This document shows, piece after piece, positions 26,077-36,156 of a stretch of DNA of 64,000 nt. The translations under genes were made by a program, and so were the position numbers. This stretch comes from Bosea beijingensis. GTDB taxonomy: Bacteria > Pseudomonadota > Alphaproteobacteria > Rhizobiales > Beijerinckiaceae. Location of the stretch: positions 4,664,505 to 4,728,504 of the forward strand of contig NZ_CP132359.1 in NCBI RefSeq assembly GCF_030758975.1, in the 5' to 3' direction. Numbering within the stretch: the stretch's first letter is position 1; every line of letters starts with the position of its first letter. The notes below the pieces were generated by a model. It did no database searches, was not told the DNA's origin, and worked only from the letters and a program-made list of their open reading frames with translations.

Positions 26077-27515
26077 CCCGGGAAGACCGAGGTGATCGTC
26101 TGGCCGCCGCGGGAGATCGTCACCTCCCAGGCGCGCTTGCGGTCCTTGAGGGCCGTCTCGACCTCGCGCGAACTGGTCATGCGCTCGCCGTTCAGCGCCA
26201 TGATCATGTCGCCCTTCTGGAAACCGACATTGGCGGCGGTGCTGCCCTCCTCGACCTCGCTGACGACGACACCGTCATTGCCGGTCTCGACCGAGAGCTC
26301 CTCGGCCAGCGCCGGCGACATGTTCCCGACGGTCAGCCCTGCGAGCGGCGAGCGGCTGGTGAGCTTCACCATGTCGCGCGGCCGCGTCTCCGGCGCTGCG
26401 ACGAGCTTCACGGGAATCGAGATGCGCTTGCCGCCACGCAGCACGCTGAGCATCGTCGTCCCGCCGATCGGCCGCGTCGCGAAGCGGTAGCCGAAGGATT
26501 CGGGATCGTCGACATTGACGCCGTCGACCGAGAGAATGACGTCCGAGCGCTTCAGGCCCGCCTGGTCGGCCGGGCCCTTCTCGACGACGCTGGCGACGAC
26601 CGAGCCGGCCGGGCGATCGAGCCCGAGCCCGTCCGCGACCTCGGCCGTCAGGCTCTGCAGGCGCGCGCCGAACCAGGGGCGCTTGACCGTCTTGACGCCG
26701 GCCTTGGCGCTGTCGACGACGAGGCGCACCATCGCCGAGGGAATGGCGAAGCCGATGCCGACGCTGCCGCCCGAGCGCGAATAGATCGCGGTGTTGATGC
26801 CGACGACCCGGCCCTTCATGTCGATCAGCGCGCCGCCGGAATTGCCGGGATTGATCGCGGCGTCGGTCTGGATGAAGGACTGCGCGTCGCCGACGCCGAT
26901 CTGCGTGCGCGCCAGCGCCGAGACGATGCCTTGCGTCACCGTCTGGCCGACGCCGAAGGGGTTGCCCATGGCGAGCACGATGTCGCCGACCTGGAGCTCG
27001 TCGGTATCGGCGAGCTCGATCGCGGTCAGGTTCTTCGCGTCGGCAAGCTTGAGCACGGCGAGATCGGTGCGTGGATCGCGCAGCAGGATCGTGGCCTCGA
27101 CCTCGCGCTTGTCGGCGAAAGCGACCTTCACCTCGCTCATGTTCTCGATGACGTGGTTGTTGGTCACCACGAGGCCGGCGCCGGCATCGACGACCACGCC
27201 GGAGCCCAGCGAGCGCTGCACCCGCTCGCGCGGCACGCCGAAGCCGCGATCGCCGAAGAAGCGGCGGAAGAACGGATCGTCCATGAAGGGGTTCTGCGGG
27301 CGCTTCTCGACGCGCGCGCCATAGACATTCACGACCGCGGCCTGCGCCTGCTTGACCAGCGGCGCGAAGGAAAGCGTCACCTGCTCGCGCGTCTCGGGCA
27401 CCTGCCGCTGCTGCGCGATGGCCGGCAGCGATGCCGCACCGCTCATCAAGGCGCCGGCGAGAGCCGCCGCGGCCAATACCGTCCGCCTACCTGCAAAGCG
27501 ATGGGTCATGCTCAT
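26073..27515 (-). CDS. degP: Periplasmic serine endoprotease DegP/DegQ (Do family)
   Basis: About 480 residues. A signal peptide (residues 1 to about 35, ending AIAQ) is followed by a trypsin-like domain with the triad His in TNNHVIE, Asp in RDPRTDLAVLK and Ser in NPGNSGGAL. Two PDZ domains follow (GLDRPAGSVVASVVEKGPADQAGL and GNDGVVVSEVEEGSTAANVGF). ATG 27515 and ATG 27509 both have plausible ribosome sites (AGGA and GAGG); the longer frame upstream lacks one. It heads the degP-rarA-24587 operon. Confidence 0.93.
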   Translation of the reverse strand: MSMTHRFAGRRTVLAAAALAGALMSGAASLPAIAQQRQVPETREQVTLSFAPLVKQAQAAVVNVYGARVEKRPQNPFMDDPFFRRFFGDRGFGVPRERVQRSLGSGVVVDAGAGLVVTNNHVIENMSEVKVAFADKREVEATILLRDPRTDLAVLKLADAKNLTAIELADTDELQVGDIVLAMGNPFGVGQTVTQGIVSALARTQIGVGDAQSFIQTDAAINPGNSGGALIDMKGRVVGINTAIYSRSGGSVGIGFAIPSAMVRLVVDSAKAGVKTVKRPWFGARLQSLTAEVADGLGLDRPAGSVVASVVEKGPADQAGLKRSDVILSVDGVNVDDPESFGYRFATRPIGGTTMLSVLRGGKRISIPVKLVAAPETRPRDMVKLTSRSPLAGLTVGNMSPALAEELSVETGNDGVVVSEVEEGSTAANVGFQKGDMIMALNGERMTSSREVETALKDRKRAWEVTISRGGQTITSVFPG

Positions 27516-27710
27516 CCTCGTCCTGACGGCCCGCATCCGCGGGGCATCCGCGCTGCAATCTTCCGAAGCTATACCGCACGACGACGCTCCGGTTCCGTAC
27601 CGACATGTCGTGCAATCGTGCGCCGGCGGCAAGGGCCAACCTGCCTTCGACATGAAGGAGACAAGATCGGGGCGCGGTTGCGGCAAAACGCCTGCCCGCG
27701 AACGCAGACA

Positions 27711-27743
27711 ATAAAAAAGGGGCGGCCCGAAGGCCGCCCCTTT
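27711..27743 (-). terminator. Terminator of the alpha (rpsM-rplQ) operon
   Basis: A perfect 12-bp stem AAAGGGGCGGCC (27716-27727)/GGCCGCCCCTTT (27732-27743) with a CGAA loop. On the minus strand it is followed by a T-run (TTTTTTATT), so it ends transcription from rplQ. Confidence 0.9.
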
Positions 27744-27766
27744 GCGATTCGCTTGAGCGAAGCCGA

Positions 27767-28183
27767 TCAGGCGGCTTCGTCTTCCGCCGTGAAGACCGGG
27801 CCGGAATCCTTGCCCTTGGCCTCGACGTCGCGGTCGACGAACTCGATGATCGCCATCGGGGCGTTGTCGCCGAAGCGGAAGCCCGCCTTCATGATGCGGA
27901 GATAGCCGCCGTTGCGCTCCTTGTAGCGCGGGCCGAGGACCGCGAAGAGCTTGCCGACGAGCTCGACATCCTTGATCTGCGCGATCGCCTGACGGCGGGC
28001 GTGCAGGTCGCCGCGCTTGCCGAGCGTGATGAGCTTCTCGACGACCGGACGCAGGTCCTTGGCCTTCGGCAGCGTGGTGGTGATCTGCTCGTGCTTGATC
28101 AGGGCCTGGGCCATGTTGGCGAACATCGCCTGGCGATGCTCGGCCGAGCGGTTGAAACGACGACCGCGGAAACCGTGACGCAT
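27767..28183 (-). CDS. rplQ: 50S ribosomal protein L17
   Basis: A 138-residue L17. [20 protein letters not shown] is the invariant N-terminus, and the C-terminal extension ([15 protein letters not shown]...) is acidic as in other alphaproteobacteria. It contacts 23S rRNA near the exit tunnel. Last gene of the alpha operon, 126 bp downstream of rpoA and followed by a strong terminator. Confidence 0.98.
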   Translation of the reverse strand: MRHGFRGRRFNRSAEHRQAMFANMAQALIKHEQITTTLPKAKDLRPVVEKLITLGKRGDLHARRQAIAQIKDVELVGKLFAVLGPRYKERNGGYLRIMKAGFRFGDNAPMAIIEFVDRDVEAKGKDSGPVFTAEDEAA

Positions 28184-28309
28184 TGTTTGGCTCCTTCGTT
28201 GCTTACGGCCGCCGTGCCACGGTACGGCCGTTCGTTATGCTCCGGCTCTTGTGAGCCGGGCGGGGTCGGCGCGGGATGCCTCCCGCGCCCATGAACTACT
28301 GAACCGAAC

Positions 28310-29326
28310 TCAGTAGTGCTCTTCGAAGCGCTTCGCGAGCTCTTCGATGTTCTCCGGCGGCCAGCCCTGGACGTCCATGCCCAGGTGCAGACCCATGGTG
28401 GCGAGCACTTCCTTGATCTCGTTCAGCGACTTGCGGCCGAAGTTCGGGGTGCGCAGCATCTCGCCCTCGGACTTCTGGATGAGGTCGCCGATATAGACGA
28501 TGTTGTCGTTCTTGAGGCAGTTCGCCGAACGCACCGAAAGCTCGAGTTCGTCGACCTTCTTGAGCAGCGCCGGGTTGAAGGGCAGCTGCGGCGCGGTCGA
28601 GACGGCCTCTTCCTTGCGCGGCTCCTCGAAGGTGATGAACACCGCGAGCTGGTCCTGCAGGATGCGGGCGGCGAGCGCCAGCGCGTCCTCGGGGGTGACC
28701 GAGCCGTTGGTCTCGATCGCCAGCGTCAGCGAGTCCTTGTCGAGGTTCTGGCCCTCGCGGGTGTTCTCGACGCGGTAGGAGACCTTCTTGACCGGCGAGT
28801 ACAGGCTGTCGACCGGGATCAGGCCGATCGGCGCGTCCTCGGGACGGTTCTGCTCGGCCGGGACATAGCCCTTGCCGGTGTTGACCGTGAACTCCATGCG
28901 GATCTCGGCCCCGTCGTCCAACGTGCAGAGCACGAGGTCGGGGTTCAGGATCGACACGTCGCCGATGGTGTTGATGTCGCCGGCGGTGACGGTGCCCGGG
29001 CCGGACTTGCGCAGCGTCATGCGCTTCGGACCGTCTCCCTGCATCTTGACCGCGATGGCCTTGATGTTGAGGACGATGTCGGTGACGTCCTCACGGACGC
29101 CCGGGATCGAGGAGAACTCGTGGAGAACGCCGTCGATCTGGACGGCGGTCACGGCCGCGCCCTGGAGCGACGACAGCAGCACGCGACGGAGCGCATTGCC
29201 GAGCGTCATGCCGAAGCCGCGCTCGAGCGGACGCGCAACCACGGTCGCCTGACGCTTCGGGTCGTCTCCGACCTTCACTTCGAGCTTGTTCGGCTTGGAA
29301 AGATCCTGCCAGTTCTTGCTGATCAC
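28310..29326 (-). CDS. rpoA: RNA polymerase alpha subunit
   Basis: A 338-residue RpoA. The N-terminal assembly domain has [19 protein letters not shown], and the C-terminal domain (after a linker near residue 240) has [22 protein letters not shown] and [17 protein letters not shown], which bind UP elements and activators. It initiates assembly of the polymerase core. Sits in the normal order rpsM-rpsK-rpoA-rplQ. Confidence 0.98.
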   Translation of the reverse strand: MISKNWQDLSKPNKLEVKVGDDPKRQATVVARPLERGFGMTLGNALRRVLLSSLQGAAVTAVQIDGVLHEFSSIPGVREDVTDIVLNIKAIAVKMQGDGPKRMTLRKSGPGTVTAGDINTIGDVSILNPDLVLCTLDDGAEIRMEFTVNTGKGYVPAEQNRPEDAPIGLIPVDSLYSPVKKVSYRVENTREGQNLDKDSLTLAIETNGSVTPEDALALAARILQDQLAVFITFEEPRKEEAVSTAPQLPFNPALLKKVDELELSVRSANCLKNDNIVYIGDLIQKSEGEMLRTPNFGRKSLNEIKEVLATMGLHLGMDVQGWPPENIEELAKRFEEHY

Positions 29327-29420
29327 GACCGCACTCCTGGTGCTGAATTCTTCTGGCGGCCACCGCCGCCCCGGACAGGCGCCCGCCCCTGCGGGCGCCT
29401 TGGGCTAACCACGTCAGGCG

Positions 29421-29810
29421 TCAGACGCGACGGCGCTTGCGCGGACGGCAGCCATTGTGCGGGATCGGCGTCACGTCGCGGATCGAGGTCACGGTGAAGC
29501 CCGCGGCCTGGAGAGCGCGAAGAGCCGACTCGCGGCCCGAACCCGGACCGGTCACCTCGACCTCGAGGGTGCGCATGCCGTGCTCGGCAGCCTTGCGGGC
29601 GGCGTCCTCGGCCGCGACCTGGGCGGCGTAGGGGGTCGACTTGCGCGAGCCCTTGAAGCCCATCGTGCCGGCCGACGACCACGAGATCGTGTTGCCCTGC
29701 GCGTCGGTGATGGTGATCATGGTGTTGTTGAACGAGGCGTTCACATGCGCGACGCCGGAGACGATGTTCTTGCGTTCGCGACGACGGACGCGCTGGGCTT
29801 CCTTGGCCAT
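29421..29810 (-). CDS. rpsK: 30S ribosomal protein S11
   Basis: A 129-residue S11 with the family hallmark [22 protein letters not shown] and the C-terminal [18 protein letters not shown]. It lies on the platform of the 30S subunit near the 3' end of 16S rRNA and the Shine-Dalgarno helix. Between rpsM and rpoA as in most bacteria. Confidence 0.98.
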   Translation of the reverse strand: MAKEAQRVRRRERKNIVSGVAHVNASFNNTMITITDAQGNTISWSSAGTMGFKGSRKSTPYAAQVAAEDAARKAAEHGMRTLEVEVTGPGSGRESALRALQAAGFTVTSIRDVTPIPHNGCRPRKRRRV

Positions 29811-29924
29811 ATCTCTTCTTCCATCCTTCAGGCGCGCCCGTCATGCCAGGCGCTGGGGATGCCGGCGGCCCGTAAGCGGACCGGCCGGCGTATAGACAGC
29901 GGGCCGACTAACGGCCCGCCGAAA

Positions 29925-30293
29925 TTACTTCTTCTTGCCGGCGATCGGCTTCGCCTTGCCCTTGCGGGTACGGGCGTTGGTGTGCGTGCGCTGGCCGCGG
30001 ACCGGCAGCGAGCGGCGATGACGCAGACCGCGATAGCAGCCGAGGTCCATCAGACGCTTGATGTTCATCGAGACTTCGCGGCGCAGATCGCCCTCGACGA
30101 GATAGTCGCGGTCGATCGTCTCGCGGATCTGCAGGACTTCGGCGTCGGTCAGCTGGTTGACGCGGCGCTCCGGCGCGATGCCGACCTTCTCGATGATCTC
30201 CTGGGCCTTGGCCGCGCCAATGCCGTGGATGTACTGCAGGCCGATGACGACGCGCTTGCCGGTGGGAATGTTGACGCCCGCGATACGAGCCAT
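29925..30293 (-). CDS. rpsM: 30S ribosomal protein S13
   Basis: A 122-residue S13. [25 protein letters not shown] is the typical start, and the tail [16 protein letters not shown] reaches toward the P site. It forms the B1 intersubunit bridges in the 30S head. Here it is the first gene of the alpha operon: the upstream neighbour is not adk but an unrelated transporter gene, 361 bp away, so it probably has its own promoter. Confidence 0.98.
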   Translation of the reverse strand: MARIAGVNIPTGKRVVIGLQYIHGIGAAKAQEIIEKVGIAPERRVNQLTDAEVLQIRETIDRDYLVEGDLRREVSMNIKRLMDLGCYRGLRHRRSLPVRGQRTHTNARTRKGKAKPIAGKKK

Positions 30294-30654
30294 GGTCTCA
30301 TCTCCATGTCGGCCGAAGCACCCGATGGCACCCCGGCGGTGGGAAAAATCCTGCGTCCGGTGGAGGCCGGCTCATGCAGGACGTTGAACGGCTCCACGCG
30401 GTAATGCGACGTCGTCCCTTCTCGCGAAGGCAACGGCATCGCTCCCATGAAACCGGATGGCGGCTCGTTAACGGGTTGGGCGCAACGAGTCAACCCCGCC
30501 GCAACCAAGAAACATGCCAAGGCCGATAAGCCGGCCGAAGCGCTGCGAGGTCAAGGCGGTAGCCGCGACTGCCATATAGGGAGTCCGTCACTCCAGACAA
30601 GCGGCGAAGCCGCATCGACCCGGAATGACGGTCTGCCGGCGCAGGCACCCTGCC
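30294..30654. other. Intergenic region upstream of rpsM
   Basis: A 361-bp gap that should contain the promoter and leader of the rpsM-rplQ operon. The stretch 30580-30632 has inverted CCGTCACTCC/CCGGAATGACGG words like the other intergenic repeats, placed right after the stop of the ABC substrate-binding protein. I see no coding frame and could not pick a reliable -10/-35 pair. Confidence 0.5.
30580..30632. repeat. Short intergenic inverted repeat
   Basis: Arms GGGAGTCCGTCACTCC and CCCGGAATGACGGTC flank a GCGGCGAAGCCGC hairpin (about 30601-30613). It shares the GGAATGACGG end word with the elements at 50375 and at 1-88. Located 20-70 bp after a minus-strand stop codon, it may serve as a 3' stem-loop. 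Confidence 0.45.
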
Positions 30655-31854
30655 CTATTTCTTCACCAGGCTGCACTTGCTCTCGGCGAGCGGCGCGATG
30701 ATCTCGGCCGCCGGGATCTTGCGGACGACCTTGAAGTAATCCCACGGCGCCTTCGAATCGGCCGGCTTCTTCACCTCGACCAGCAGCATGTCGTTCATCA
30801 ACCGGCCATCCTCGCGAATCTTCGCGCCCGGCGCGTAGAAATCCTCGACCGGCATCTCCTTCATCTTCGCCGCGACCGCAGGGCCGGCCGCCGTGCCGGC
30901 AGCCTTCACCGCCTTGAGATAATGCAGCACCGAGGAATAGACGCTGGCCTGGATCATGCCGGGCATCTTCTTGGTCCGCGCCATGTAGCGATCGGCGAAG
31001 TCCCGGCTCGGCTTGTCGGCATCGTGGTAATAGGCGGTGGTGGTGATCAGCCCCTTGGCCTTGTCGAGGCCGAGCCCGTGGACATCGCTCAGCACCACGA
31101 CCATCGCCGCGAGCTTCTGGCCGCCATCGACCAGTCCGAACTCGCCCGCCTGCTTGATCGAGTTGATCGTGTCGGTGCCCGCATTGGCGAAGGCGACGAT
31201 CTTGGCCTTGGAGGCCTGCGCCTGCAGCAGGAAGGACGAGAAATCCGGCGTGCCCAGCGGCGCGCGCACCGTACCCAGCGTCTTGCCGCCACTGGTCTTC
31301 ACGATCGATTCGATGTCGGCGGTGAGCTGATGGCCGAAGGCATAGTCGGCGGCGATGATGTACCAGCTATCGCCGCCCTCGCGCAGGACCGACAGAGCCG
31401 TGCCCTTGGCCGAGGTCGCCGTGTCGAAGGTCCACATAAAGCCGGTCGGCGAACAATCCTCGTTGAAGAGACGCGTCGTCGCCGGGCCGTTATAGAGCGC
31501 GATCTTCTGTTTTTCCTTGGCGATCCCCGCCACGCCCAGCGCAACGGCGGAATTGGTGAGATCCGCGATCGCGGTGACGCCATCCACATCGTACCAGCGC
31601 CGGGCCAGCCCGACGGCGATGTCCGGCTTGTTCTGATGGTCGCCCGAGACGATCTCGATCGGCTTGCCCAGCACGGAGCCGCCGAAATCCTCGATCGCGA
31701 GCTTCGCCGCCTCGACCGACCCCAGCCCACCGAATTCGGCATAGTTGCCAGACTGGTCGTTGAGGATGCCGATCTTCACCGCATCCTGCGCCCGCGCCGC
31801 CGCCGGCATCAACGCCAGCGTGCTCGCGACCAGCAACGCTCCAAACCTCGTCAT
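30655..31854 (-). CDS. ABC transporter substrate-binding protein (branched-chain amino acid type)
   Basis: A 399-residue periplasmic binding protein of the LivK/type I family: signal peptide to ARAQ, then VKIGILNDQSGNYAEFGG and the two-lobe pattern with SAVALGVAGIAKEKQK. Ligands of this group include branched-chain amino acids, amides and aromatic acids; which one is not clear. No permease or ATPase gene is adjacent. It stands between adk and rpsM, splitting what is usually one r-protein cluster, and is bounded by an adk terminator upstream and a repeat downstream. Confidence 0.9.
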   Translation of the reverse strand: MTRFGALLVASTLALMPAAARAQDAVKIGILNDQSGNYAEFGGLGSVEAAKLAIEDFGGSVLGKPIEIVSGDHQNKPDIAVGLARRWYDVDGVTAIADLTNSAVALGVAGIAKEKQKIALYNGPATTRLFNEDCSPTGFMWTFDTATSAKGTALSVLREGGDSWYIIAADYAFGHQLTADIESIVKTSGGKTLGTVRAPLGTPDFSSFLLQAQASKAKIVAFANAGTDTINSIKQAGEFGLVDGGQKLAAMVVVLSDVHGLGLDKAKGLITTTAYYHDADKPSRDFADRYMARTKKMPGMIQASVYSSVLHYLKAVKAAGTAAGPAVAAKMKEMPVEDFYAPGAKIREDGRLMNDMLLVEVKKPADSKAPWDYFKVVRKIPAAEIIAPLAESKCSLVKK

Positions 31855-32030
31855 GCGCCTGCTCCCTGTCCTGCATCCGGACCGGAAATCGCTTCGCCTT
31901 CCGGTCGACGGATGCTTGCCACCGCTTCGCGCGGATTAGGCCTCAGCACATCCGCCGGACATGAGCCTGTCAACGCACAGGCAGGGCGAGAAACGGCAAA
32001 GGCGATCCCGCAAAAGCGCACCACCAAAAC

Positions 32031-32066
32031 GAGAAACCCGGCCGGACCGTCGGGCCCGACCGGGTT
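32031..32066 (-). terminator. Terminator after adk (end of spc operon)
   Basis: Arms AACCCGG (32035-32041) and CCGGGTT (32060-32066) enclose a second palindrome TCGGGCCCGA (32050-32059). On the minus strand it is followed by TCTCGTTTT. It lies 25 bp after the adk stop, so the S10-spc transcript likely ends here, before the substrate-binding protein gene. Confidence 0.65.
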
Positions 32067-32091
32067 CGAACTTGACACGCTGGAGCGCTGA

Positions 32092-32685
32092 TCAGCCCTG
32101 AGCGGCGACAGAAAGCGCGTCGGTGATCGCCTGCGAGACGCTGTCGATCGGCTGCATGCCGTCGATGGCAGTGAGTTGGCCGCGCTTCCCGTAATAGGGC
32201 GCGACGACAGCGGTATCGCGGTTATAGGCTTCGAGCCGGGTCTTGAAGACCTCCGGATCATCGTCCTTGCGCACCGGCTGCCCGGCCGCCCTCGCCTCCT
32301 CGGCGCGGCGGACGATGCGGTCGACGAGCTTGGTCTGGTCGACCTTGAGCTCGAGTACGGCATCGAGCTTCAGCCCCTTGCCTTCGAGCATCCGGTCTAG
32401 CGCCTCGGCCTGAGCCAGCGTCCGCGGGAAGCCGTCGAGGATGAAGCCCTTCCTGGCATCCGCCTCTTCGATGCGGTCGGCGACAATGCCGATGACGATC
32501 TCGTCCGAGACCAGCCCGCCCGCGTCCATCACCGCCTTGGCCTTCTGGCCGACCGGCGTGCCGGCGGCAACGGCCGCACGCAGCATGTCGCCGGTGGAGA
32601 GTTGCGGAATGCCGTGCTTCGCGACGATGCGCGCCGCCTGAGTGCCCTTACCCGCCCCCGGCGGCCCCAGGAAAATCAGTCGCAT
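32092..32685 (-). CDS. adk: Adenylate kinase
   Basis: A 197-residue adenylate kinase (AMP + ATP to 2 ADP). P-loop [15 protein letters not shown]-binding [12 protein letters not shown], and [12 protein letters not shown] are present. The LID segment is short and lacks the zinc-binding Cys, as in other short-LID bacterial forms. The start is 1 bp from the secY stop, so it is the last gene of the secY end of the spc operon. Confidence 0.97.
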   Translation of the reverse strand: MRLIFLGPPGAGKGTQAARIVAKHGIPQLSTGDMLRAAVAAGTPVGQKAKAVMDAGGLVSDEIVIGIVADRIEEADARKGFILDGFPRTLAQAEALDRMLEGKGLKLDAVLELKVDQTKLVDRIVRRAEEARAAGQPVRKDDDPEVFKTRLEAYNRDTAVVAPYYGKRGQLTAIDGMQPIDSVSQAITDALSVAAQG

Positions 32686-32686
32686 C

Positions 32687-34024
32687 TTACCTCCGCGCTC
32701 CTCGCAACTTGGCCTTCTTGACCAGCCCTTCGTACTGATGGGCCAGCAGGTGCCCGTGAACTTGCGCCACGGTGTCCATCGTCGTCGTCACCACGATGAG
32801 CAGCGAGGTGCCGCCCAGCAGGATGATCGGAATCTGAGCATAGGAGATCATGAACTCGGGGATAAGGCAGACAATCGTCAAATATCCTGCGCCGAGAACG
32901 GTGATGCGCGTGAGGATGCGATCGATATGCTCGGCGGTCCGCTCGCCCGGGCGGATGCCCGGCATGAAGCCGCCATGCTTCTTGAGATTGTCGGCCGTCT
33001 CGACCGGATTGAACACGATCGCGGTGTAGAAGAAGCAGAAGAAGATGATCAGCGCCGCGTAGAGGATCATGAACGCCGGGCGGCCATGCGTCAGGTAGGT
33101 CACCATGGTCGACAGGAAGCCGGTGCCGCCCGAGGCCTGCTGGAAGCTCGCGACGGTCGTCGGCAGCAGCAGCAGCGACGAGGCGAAGATCGGCGGAATG
33201 ACGCCGGCCGTGTTGAGCTTCAGCGGCAGGAACGAGGTCTGGCCCTCATACATGCGGTTGCCGACCTGGCGCTTCGGATAGTTGATCAGCAGGCGGCGCT
33301 GGGCGCGCTCCATGAACACGCAGAAGGCGATGACGCAGATCGCCATGACGAGCACGCCGAGCAGCAGGCCGGTCGAGATCGCGCCCTGGCGGCCGAGCTC
33401 GAAGGTCTGGGCGAGCTGCGAGGGGAATTCGGCGATGATGCCCGCGAAGATGATCATCGAGGTGCCGTTGCCGATGCCGCGGCTGGTGATCTGCTCGCCC
33501 AGCCAGAGCAGGAACATCGTGCCGCCGACCAGCGTGATCGTGGTCGAAAGCAGGAAGAACGGCCCGGGCTCCAGCACGAGGTTGCCCGAGCCCTGCAGAC
33601 CCACGCCGATCGCATAGGCCTGGAACACGGCCAGCACGAGGGTCAGGTAGCGGGTGTACTGGTTCAGGGTCTTGCGGCCCTGCTCGCCTTCCTTCTTCAG
33701 CGCCTCGAAGCTCGGCACGACGCTCGACAGGAGCTGCACGATGATCGAGGCCGAGATGTACGGCATGATCGCCAGCGCGAAGATCGCGAGGCGCCCGACG
33801 GCACCGCCCGAAAACATGTTGAACATGCCGAGCATGCCGGACTGGGTCTGGCGGAACAGGTCGGCCACCGCGTCCGGGTTCATGCCCGGCAGCGGGATAT
33901 AGGTGCCGAGCCGGTAGATGACGAGCGCGCCCAGCGTGAACCAGATTCGCTTCTTGAGTTCATCCGCCTTGGCGAAAGCCCCGAAATTGAGGTTTGCCGC
34001 AAGCTGTTCAGCCGCCGATGCCAT
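32687..34024 (-). CDS. secY: Protein translocase subunit SecY
   Basis: A 445-residue SecY with ten transmembrane segments, forming the channel of SecYEG. Typical blocks are PGMNPDAV near the N-terminus, [18 protein letters not shown], and GMLFITF-free C-terminal loop regions such as [23 protein letters not shown]. It is separated from rplO by 258 bp that hold a two-hairpin repeat, which is wider than the usual spacing in this operon. Confidence 0.97.
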   Translation of the reverse strand: MASAAEQLAANLNFGAFAKADELKKRIWFTLGALVIYRLGTYIPLPGMNPDAVADLFRQTQSGMLGMFNMFSGGAVGRLAIFALAIMPYISASIIVQLLSSVVPSFEALKKEGEQGRKTLNQYTRYLTLVLAVFQAYAIGVGLQGSGNLVLEPGPFFLLSTTITLVGGTMFLLWLGEQITSRGIGNGTSMIIFAGIIAEFPSQLAQTFELGRQGAISTGLLLGVLVMAICVIAFCVFMERAQRRLLINYPKRQVGNRMYEGQTSFLPLKLNTAGVIPPIFASSLLLLPTTVASFQQASGGTGFLSTMVTYLTHGRPAFMILYAALIIFFCFFYTAIVFNPVETADNLKKHGGFMPGIRPGERTAEHIDRILTRITVLGAGYLTIVCLIPEFMISYAQIPIILLGGTSLLIVVTTTMDTVAQVHGHLLAHQYEGLVKKAKLRGARR

Positions 34025-34055
34025 GCGTCCGGTCCCCGGGTCTCAAACTGGTCCC

Positions 34056-34155
34056 AGATCATCGCGCGTCCTGCCGGACGCGGGAACGATGATCTATCTC
34101 ATAGTCGGAGCATCGGATTGTTCCGAAAAGCGGATTCCACTTTTCGGTCCGATGC
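34056..34155. repeat. Two-hairpin palindromic element, copy A
   Basis: Hairpin 1 is AGATCATCG (34056-34064)/CGATGATCT (34087-34095), with an inner GCGTCC/GGACGC stem. Hairpin 2 is GCATCGGA (34110-34117)/TCCGATGC (34148-34155), with inner CCGAAAAG (34123-34130)/CTTTTCGG (34140-34147). Copies B and D have the hairpins in reverse order, so this copy is inverted relative to them. It lies between rplO and secY. The layout resembles rhizobial RIME elements. Confidence 0.85.
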
Positions 34156-34282
34156 TTTGGAAGCACATCCCTCGACGCACGCGACGTGCTGTCGGCGGAT
34201 TCGTGCCTTGCGTCAAACAGTCAAACGGCGGCCAAGGCGCTGGGCCCGGCCGCCGTTCGCAAACGTCATGTAGGCGTTAGGA

Positions 34283-34759
34283 TCACGCCTGTGAAGCGGC
34301 AGCCAGAATCTTGACCGAGCCACCAGCCTTCTCGATCGCAGCGACGGCCGACTTGGACGCGCCCGCGACTTCGAAAGCAAGCTTGGTCTTGAGCTCGCCG
34401 ACGCCGAGGATCTTGACGCCGTCCTTGGCCTGGCGGGTGATGACACCGGCAGCGACGAGCGCCTCGATGGTCACGGTGCCCTTGGCATCGAGCTTGCCGG
34501 CTTCCACCGCCTGCTGAATCCGGCCGAGGTTCACCTCGTTCAGGTCCTTCGCGAACAGGTTGTTGAAGCCGCGCTTCGGCAGGCGACGATACAGCGGCAT
34601 TTGGCCGCCTTCGAAGCCCTTGATGGCGACGCCGGCGCGCGAGGTCTGACCCTTCACGCCGCGACCACCAGTCTTGCCCTTGCCCGAGCCGATACCACGG
34701 CCGACGCGGATGCGCTGCTTCAGAGCGCCTTCGTTGTCACGGATTTCATTGAGTTTCAT
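34283..34759 (-). CDS. rplO: 50S ribosomal protein L15
   Basis: A 158-residue L15: [34 protein letters not shown] is the typical N-terminus and [18 protein letters not shown] the conserved centre. It follows rpmD by 12 bp and precedes secY. An early assembly protein of the 50S subunit. Confidence 0.97.
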   Translation of the reverse strand: MKLNEIRDNEGALKQRIRVGRGIGSGKGKTGGRGVKGQTSRAGVAIKGFEGGQMPLYRRLPKRGFNNLFAKDLNEVNLGRIQQAVEAGKLDAKGTVTIEALVAAGVITRQAKDGVKILGVGELKTKLAFEVAGASKSAVAAIEKAGGSVKILAAASQA

Positions 34760-34771
34760 GTGACGCCCTCC

Positions 34772-34966
34772 TCACTTCGCGTCGACGACGCGCACGAGGT
34801 GCTTGACCTTCTCGACCATGCCACGCACCGCGGGGGTGTCCTGGAGGGTCGAGCGGCGGCGGATCTTGTTCAGGCCGAGACCGATGAGGGTCTGGCGCTG
34901 GGTGGCCTCGCGGCGGATCGGCGAACCGATCTGCTCGATGGTGAAGGTCTTCTCAGCCTTTGCCAT
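34772..34966 (-). CDS. rpmD: 50S ribosomal protein L30
   Basis: A 64-residue L30. ATG 34966 ([19 protein letters not shown]) is used; a longer frame to 35059 runs into rpsE and has no supporting site. GGGGGA lies upstream of the chosen start. Between rpsE and rplO. Confidence 0.95.
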   Translation of the reverse strand: MAKAEKTFTIEQIGSPIRREATQRQTLIGLGLNKIRRRSTLQDTPAVRGMVEKVKHLVRVVDAK

Positions 34967-34976
34967 GATGTCCCCC

Positions 34977-35540
34977 TCACGCTTCCGCGGCCGCATCCGT
35001 GCCGGCATCGCGGCGACGGGTCTGCAGAGCCGAAACCTTGAGCGAGCGACGGGCCGCAACCGAGCGCGGGCTGTCCTCGTTCTTCAGCGCGTCGAAGGTG
35101 GCGCGCACGAGGTTGTACGGGTTGGAGGAGCCGAGAGATTTCGAAACGACGTCCTGCATGCCGACCGCCTCGAAGACGGCGCGCATCGGGCCGCCGGCGA
35201 TGATGCCGGTACCGGCCGGAGCCGCGCGCAGCACGACCTTGCCGGCGCCATGGCGGCCCTGCACGTCGTGGTGGAGGGTACGGCCCTCGCGCAGCGGGAT
35301 GCGAACGAGACCGCGCTTGGCGGCTTCAGTCGCCTTGCGGATCGCCTCGGGAACTTCACGAGCCTTGCCGTGGCCGAAGCCGACGCGGCCCTTCTGGTCG
35401 CCGACGACGACGAGCGCGGCGAAGCCGAAGCGACGACCACCCTTCACCACCTTGGCGACGCGGTTGATGTGGACGAGCTTGTCCACGAATTCGGAAACTT
35501 CCGTTTCCCGATCTTTACGCTCACGCGGCTCTCTAGCCAT
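34977..35540 (-). CDS. rpsE: 30S ribosomal protein S5
   Basis: A 187-residue S5. It shows the double-stranded-RNA-binding N-terminal half ([22 protein letters not shown]) and the [22 protein letters not shown] core, a site of fidelity mutations. The C-terminus is extended with Ala/Thr/Arg. A 242-bp gap containing a repeat separates it from rplR upstream. Confidence 0.97.
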   Translation of the reverse strand: MAREPRERKDRETEVSEFVDKLVHINRVAKVVKGGRRFGFAALVVVGDQKGRVGFGHGKAREVPEAIRKATEAAKRGLVRIPLREGRTLHHDVQGRHGAGKVVLRAAPAGTGIIAGGPMRAVFEAVGMQDVVSKSLGSSNPYNLVRATFDALKNEDSPRSVAARRSLKVSALQTRRRDAGTDAAAEA

Positions 35541-35600
35541 GTGTCTGTCCTCTTACTTGCGCGGACGAGGATCGAAGCCCCGCCGCTCGCTCGAGCCCAA

Positions 35601-35725
35601 CCCCGCGCGTCATTGCGCGGGGAAGCTGTGCATCGGGCCGAAAAGTGGGAACCACTTTTCGGAAGAACCCGATGCCTTGACGCATCGATCATCGTGGCCG
35701 CGCCCAATCGGGCGCGCGATGATCG
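35601..35725. repeat. Two-hairpin palindromic element, copy B, with an extra GC hairpin
   Basis: Hairpin 2 type: outer GCATCGGG (35630-35637)/CCCGATGC (35668-35675), inner perfect 11-bp CCGAAAAGTGG (35638-35648)/CCACTTTTCGG (35652-35662). Hairpin 1 type: CGATCATCG (35686-35694)/CGATGATCG (35717-35725), inner GCGCCC/GGGCGC. A third hairpin CCCCGCGC/GCGCGGGG is at 35601-35622. It lies between rplR and rpsE, inside the spc transcript. Confidence 0.9.
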
Positions 35726-35782
35726 AGAAACGGATCGCGCCCGGGCAGCGCGCAAACGCTGGCCGGGCGAAACCCGATAACC

Positions 35783-36145
35783 TCAGAAGCTGAGACCAGC
35801 TTCGCGGGCCGCATCGGCCAGCGCCTTGACGCGGCCATGGTACATGTACGGGCCGCGGTCGAAGACCACTTCCGTCACACCGGCCTTGACCGCGCGCTCG
35901 GCGACGATCTTGCCGATCTGGCCGGCCGCCTCGACATTGGCGCCGGACTTGATCTGCTCGCGCACGTCCTTGTCGAGCGACGAGGCAGAGGCCAGGGTGA
36001 CCCCCTTCACGTCGTCGATGACCTGGGCGTAGATCTGCTTGCCGGTGCGATGCACCGACAGACGCGGGCGACCATTGGCAACCGCCTTGATCGCGCGGCG
36101 GACGCGGGCCTTGCGGCGCGCAGTCACATCGTTCTGCTTGCTCAT
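35783..36145 (-). CDS. rplR: 50S ribosomal protein L18
   Basis: A 120-residue L18 that binds 5S rRNA with L5 and L25. [35 protein letters not shown] sequence (R-rich N-terminus, [14 protein letters not shown]) and the C-terminal [24 protein letters not shown] are conserved. Eleven bp downstream of rplF. Confidence 0.97.
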   Translation of the reverse strand: MSKQNDVTARRKARVRRAIKAVANGRPRLSVHRTGKQIYAQVIDDVKGVTLASASSLDKDVREQIKSGANVEAAGQIGKIVAERAVKAGVTEVVFDRGPYMYHGRVKALADAAREAGLSF

Positions 36146-36156
36146 GGCTGGCGTCC

